Of a DNA stretch of 6,268 nucleotides, positions 3,942 to 6,268 are shown piece after piece. The DNA is from CAYZPE01 sp964626625. Its GTDB lineage: Bacteria > Patescibacteriota > Minisyncoccia > Phycocordibacterales > CAYZPE01. Within the stretch, counting starts at the first letter, position 1. The number at the start of each line of letters is the position of its first letter. The position numbers and the translations under genes are program-made. The notes under the pieces were generated by a model, which did no database searches, was not told where the DNA came from, and saw only the letters and a list, made by a program, of their open reading frames with translations. The stretch lies in the NCBI GenBank assembly GCA_964626625.1, contig CAZVFV010000038.1:1-6268 (forward strand), in the 5' to 3' direction.

Positions 3942-5105
3942 ATGACCAAACTACTGATAAAAAAAATAATAAAAGAAAGGCAGTCTAAGTCTGCAAAAAA
4001 GAAGAATAAAAAACTTCTTAAAAAAGCAGGTACGCATTTCACAAGTGTTACCGCTTCCGAGGGGCGGTTTAGGGCGCTTACTGAAAAGAGTTCTGATGCG
4101 ATAGCTCTCGTTAATAGTCAGGGTAAGGTGCTTTATGCGAGTTTATCTACTAAAGAGGTGATGGGCTACACACCAGAGGAATTTAAAAAACTCACGAACC
4201 CTTTTGAGTTGGTGCCTCCTGATGAGCGTAAAGTGATCACAAAACTTTTTGAAAAACTACTTAAAGAGCCAGGTGGTGTGGAGCGGTCGACGTACCAAAT
4301 AATGCACAAGGGTGGCTACTCTATTTGGGTCAAATCGGTAATGACCAACCTTCTTAATGATCCGAACGTCGGTGCCATAGTCATTAACTATAGTGACATT
4401 ACGAAAGAAAAAGAGCTTGAGCAACAAAAGGACAACTTTTTGGGTGCAGTTTCACATGAGCTCAAAACTCCTGTTTCCAGTATAAAAGCCTACGGGCAGC
4501 TGTTGGAGACAATGTTCCGGAGTAGGGGCGACCCGAAGGCGGCGGAACTTCTTGGTAAAATGGGCGCGCAAATAGATCGTCTCGATGACTTAATTGCCGA
4601 CCTTTTCGATGTTACGAAGGTCTATTCGGGTAGACTTCAGTTCCACGAAGATTATTTTGACTTCAATCAGTTGGTGGTGGAGAAGGTCGAGGAGATGCAA
4701 CATGTCTCGGAGAAGCATCAGATGATTAAAAAATTAAACTCAGTCAACAAAGTATTCGGTGACCGTGAGCGGATAGGACAGGTGCTGACAAATTTTATTT
4801 CCAACGCCATAAAGTACTCTCCGAATGCGGACAAAATAATTATCGCTACGTCATCGAATAAAACTACAACAACACTATGCGTGAGCGACTCCGGGATAGG
4901 TATTCGCGAGACAAACCTTGAACGTGTCTTCGAGCAATTTTTTCGCGTAAATGGCCCTGAGAGTAATACCTTTCCAGGACTTGGACTTGGACTTTATATT
5001 TCGAGTGAGATTATAAAGCGCGAAGGTGGAAAGATCTGGGTCAAGAAAAACAAAGGCAAGGGCTCAATATTTTGTTTTAGTTTGCCGACCAAAAAAAATG
5101 GCTAA
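3942..5105 (+). CDS. Soluble PAS-domain sensor histidine kinase
   Basis: The product (387 residues from ATG 3942; ATG 3936 would add two) senses a signal and autophosphorylates to pass phosphate to a response regulator. It has a lysine-rich N-terminal tail (about 3-29), one PAS domain (about 40-153, with VNSQGKVLYASLSTKEVMGYTPEE and a closing DIT motif), a HisKA dimerisation domain with the H box SHELKTPV and phospho-acceptor H172, and a HATPase domain: N box QVLTNFISNAIKYSP (N288), G1 DSGIGI (D316), F box FEQFFRV, and G2 GLGLGLYI (346-353). All catalytic motifs are present. No membrane helix is seen, so the stimulus is cytoplasmic. Start 3942 is preferred because ATGACCAAA is conserved in the decayed copy at 2974. 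The stop overlaps the regulator start by eight bases. The central region uses more GC-rich codons than its neighbours. Confidence 0.92.
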   Translation: MTKLLIKKIIKERQSKSAKKKNKKLLKKAGTHFTSVTASEGRFRALTEKSSDAIALVNSQGKVLYASLSTKEVMGYTPEEFKKLTNPFELVPPDERKVITKLFEKLLKEPGGVERSTYQIMHKGGYSIWVKSVMTNLLNDPNVGAIVINYSDITKEKELEQQKDNFLGAVSHELKTPVSSIKAYGQLLETMFRSRGDPKAAELLGKMGAQIDRLDDLIADLFDVTKVYSGRLQFHEDYFDFNQLVVEKVEEMQHVSEKHQMIKKLNSVNKVFGDRERIGQVLTNFISNAIKYSPNADKIIIATSSNKTTTTLCVSDSGIGIRETNLERVFEQFFRVNGPESNTFPGLGLGLYISSEIIKREGGKIWVKKNKGKGSIFCFSLPTKKNG

Positions 5106-5454
5106 AACAATACTAGTTGCAGATGATGACCCAGCCATCCTCGATGCAATAAAAATGATTTTGGAGCTTGATGGCTACACAGTACTTATTACACAGGATG
5201 GTCGAGCAGTCTCAAAGCTCTCTCAGATGAATCCCGACCTTATTATTCTTGATATTTGGATGTCAGGACAGGATGGTAGAGATATCTGCAGGCATGTTAA
5301 GGCATACCACAGTACCAGGGGTATACCTATCATTCTCATGTCTGCTGGTCGCGATGTCGAGGTTTCGGCTAAGGAGGCAGGGGCCGATGACTTTATGAGT
5401 AAGCCTTTTGAAATGAGTAAACTTCTCGCTAATGTGAAAAAGTACATTCTCTAA
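5098..5454 (+). CDS. Single-domain response regulator (CheY/Spo0F-like receiver)
   Basis: The 118-residue product is a lone receiver domain. It shows the acidic pocket D9-D10 in VADDDPAIL, phospho-acceptor D52 in LDIWMSGQDG, the switch serine S82 in LMSAG, and K102 in SKPF. There is no output domain, so it must act through protein contacts or as a phosphorelay intermediate. The ATG at 5098 overlaps the kinase stop (ATGGCTAA), implying translational coupling; this start is chosen over upstream in-frame codons because it gives the exact receiver N-terminus. The natural partner is the kinase immediately upstream. No DNA-binding partner is seen in the window. Confidence 0.93.
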   Translation: MAKTILVADDDPAILDAIKMILELDGYTVLITQDGRAVSKLSQMNPDLIILDIWMSGQDGRDICRHVKAYHSTRGIPIILMSAGRDVEVSAKEAGADDFMSKPFEMSKLLANVKKYIL

Positions 5455-5485
5455 CTATAATAAATCATACTTATTTCATATAAAT

Positions 5486-5516
5486 AAAAAAACCACCGTG
5501 TAAGGTGTTTTTTTTA
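5486..5516. terminator. Bidirectional intrinsic terminator between convergent genes
   Basis: CACC (5494-5497) pairs with GGTG (5504-5507) around the loop GTGTAA. Outside one C/T mismatch, seven A (5486-5492) face seven T (5509-5515), extending the stem and giving a T-run on both strands. It follows the response regulator by about 30 bases and can also end transcription of the minus-strand membrane protein gene. Confidence 0.85.
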
Positions 5517-5569
5517 TTTCTTCAGTGAAATCAAATCTCTTGCCTATCTACATCTTCAAGTAAGACAAC

Positions 5570-5764
5570 TTAGGGCTTTGGGATCTGTATATTTACATTT
5601 GTATCAGGTTGTTGTTGCTGATCACCTTTAAGTGCTGGCCAACCATAGACATAAAATAGAACGATGATCGCTAGGACTGTTATGATAATTCCTAAAATAA
5701 GACCTGCACCCATTCCTCCATCATTATCACCGCCTTGACCTGGAGTATTGATTATTGTTGTCAT
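5570..5764 (-). CDS. Small single-pass membrane protein, function unknown
   Basis: The 64-residue product has a Gly/Asp-rich N-terminal segment (PGQGGDNDGGMGAG), one strong membrane helix (about residues 19-41) ending in FYVYGWPALKG, and a polar Gln-rich, Asn-rich C-terminal tail. No enzymatic motif is seen. Small proteins opening MTTIINTP with a Gly-rich stretch and one helix occur, from memory, in other bacteria including Parcubacteria, without known function. No Shine-Dalgarno sequence precedes the start; TATTAT (5776-5781, minus strand) ends eleven bases before the ATG, predicting a leader of a few bases. It ends toward the shared terminator at 5486-5516. Confidence 0.65.
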   Translation of the reverse strand: MTTIINTPGQGGDNDGGMGAGLILGIIITVLAIIVLFYVYGWPALKGDQQQQPDTNVNIQIPKP

Positions 5765-5842
5765 ATTTTTTATTAATAATAAGTAAACCTTATTAACTAT
5801 ATCATGAGAATTAATATTTTTATATGATATTCAAATATGAAA

Positions 5843-6004
5843 TTAACAAATGATAGCTATATAATATCGATGAGTATAAAGAACTTCACCGAAAAATACT
5901 TCAGAGATAAAAATGGTTGGGTCAAGGGAATTATATAAACTTTTACCTTTGTTTAATAAACACCATATATCTTCTTTCTTATCATAAGTAAAATTTAATC
6001 TCAT
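5843..6004 (-). CDS. Short hypothetical protein, possibly a truncated member of a Patescibacteria family
   Basis: From ATG 6004 the product has 53 residues opening MRLNFTYDKKEDIWCLLNKG. An in-frame ATG at 6037 would add eleven residues but lies inside a strong hairpin and outside the predicted transcript. TGC CATTAT TTTAAT then ATG (minus strand) reproduces the spacing of the other leaderless starts in the window and decides for 6004. The IWCLLNKGKS segment resembles, from memory and unverified, short Patescibacteria hypothetical proteins that continue for longer; the C-terminal part here (about residues 31-53) looks unlike that pattern and may be out of frame or replaced. No function is known to me. 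Confidence 0.45.
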   Translation of the reverse strand: MRLNFTYDKKEDIWCLLNKGKSLYNSLDPTIFISEVFFGEVLYTHRYYIAIIC

Positions 6005-6013
6005 ATTAAAATA

Positions 6014-6037
6014 ATGGCACCTTAGTAAGGTAGCCAT
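6014..6037. promoter_or_regulatory. Strong dyad abutting the promoter of the 6004 gene
   Basis: ACCTTA (6019-6024) and TAAGGT (6026-6031) are perfect halves around one G. ATGGC (6014-6018) and GCCAT (6033-6037) extend the match with one bulged A, giving eleven paired positions per arm. It overlaps the upstream part of the -10 element of the minus-strand gene, so a dimeric repressor is plausible. Read on the minus strand the hairpin is followed by TATTTT, so it could also be a terminator for a transcript coming from the right. Confidence 0.5.
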
Positions 6038-6235
6038 ACTTTATTTTACAATGGTTCCAGTAAGGGTCTCGAAACTAGTTGGAAATTTTAGTTATTCCAT
6101 CATTAATCTTGCTATGGTAGTTTGTTTGTACGAAAGCATATTCCACCTTGGCAGTAATGGTTACTTTTGATATCATGGACTTCGCGCTGGTTGTTTAAGT
6201 TAGGTTCTTTTAAATTTTAATTATGAGTATTTCGC
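6038..6235. other. Intergenic stretch before the tRNA; doubtful small ORFs only
   Basis: Two short overlapping ORFs on opposite strands (6051-6170 plus, 6075-6176 minus) are the only open frames and neither has start signals or recognised similarity. A small dyad AGTAA-TGG-TTACT lies at 6153-6165. A loose promoter for the tRNA may exist (TTGTTT at 6191-6196 and TTTAAT at 6216-6221, spacing 19), which I do not consider proven. Confidence 0.4.
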
Positions 6236-6268
6236 TCCGGTGTAGCTCAATGGTAGAGCGTCTCGCTG
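6236..6268 (+). tRNA. 5' part of a tRNA gene, probably tRNA-Asn(GUU), cut by the window edge
   Basis: The bases fit tRNA positions 1-34: a seven-base acceptor strand TCCGGTG (6236-6242), T8-A9, D-arm stem GCTC (6245-6248) with loop AATGGTA and stem GAGC (6256-6259), G26, anticodon 5' stem TCTCG (6261-6265), C32, T33 and G34 at the last base. Only anticodons beginning with G are allowed. The U at position 1 and this D-arm are common in bacterial tRNA-Asn, but Asp, Tyr, His or Phe cannot be excluded from what is visible. The 3' half lies outside. Confidence 0.8.

Noticed and set aside
5223..5447. 74-codon minus-strand ORF
   Set aside because: It is antisense to the response regulator, whose receiver motifs are complete.
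6051..6176. Overlapping small ORFs on both strands (39 codons plus, 33 codons minus)
   Set aside because: They cannot both be real, neither has a -10 box at six bases or a Shine-Dalgarno, and neither is recognised.
6225..6268. Frame opening MSISLRCSS before and into the tRNA, similar to the MSxS mini-ORFs
   Set aside because: It runs through tRNA sequence, so the resemblance is best treated as chance.
1..6268. CRISPR array, integrase, attachment site or origin
   Set aside because: No regularly spaced repeats, recombinase motifs or iteron clusters were seen on either strand.

Overview
The window is AT-rich and gene-dense, with small proteins, few Shine-Dalgarno sequences, and a gene set typical of the Candidate Phyla Radiation (Patescibacteria, probably a Parcubacteria-type lineage). 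This placement is inferred from protein style and start-site architecture; there is no rRNA or other phylogenetic marker. The code looks standard: TAA, TAG and TGA all act as stops. A 100-N scaffold gap lies at 1180-1279, and the right edge cuts through a tRNA gene at the first anticodon base.

Layout. 1-136: no convincing gene; one hairpin and a 9-bp direct repeat. 137-460 (-): pterin-4a-carbinolamine dehydratase, divergent from 507-1019 (+), a membrane-anchored Cys-rich exported protein. 1102-1340 (-): small zinc-knuckle ORF interrupted by the gap. 1440-2513 (+): GH15-type glucoamylase-like catalytic domain. 2523-2871 (+): frameshifted, truncated HD-domain phosphohydrolase, ended by a 125-bp element (2768-2892) with 9-bp terminal inverted repeats. 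2915-3066: decayed second copy of the 5' region of the downstream histidine kinase. 3209-3763 (+): probable host-attachment/baeRF-like (eRF1-related) protein. 3942-5105 and 5098-5454 (+): overlapping soluble PAS histidine kinase and single-domain response regulator, closed by a bidirectional terminator. 5570-5764 (-): small single-pass membrane protein. 5843-6004 (-): short, possibly truncated hypothetical protein. 6236-6268 (+): 5' part of a tRNA, perhaps tRNA-Asn.

The clearest cross-gene signal is the start-site architecture. Five starts (460-, 507+, 1440+, 2523+, 6004-) each have a -10-like hexamer exactly six bases before the ATG, three of them with an upstream TGn extension. This predicts leaderless mRNAs. 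Other notable points are the duplicated kinase leader flanking the baeRF-like gene, carrying a conserved dyad and an 11-codon mini-ORF, and the small inverted-repeat element in the HD gene.

The kinase and regulator form one signalling operon: the kinase senses through a cytoplasmic PAS domain and should phosphorylate the adjacent receiver, which has no DNA-binding domain and so must act through protein contacts or as a phosphorelay intermediate. The other genes look like single transcription units with unrelated roles.
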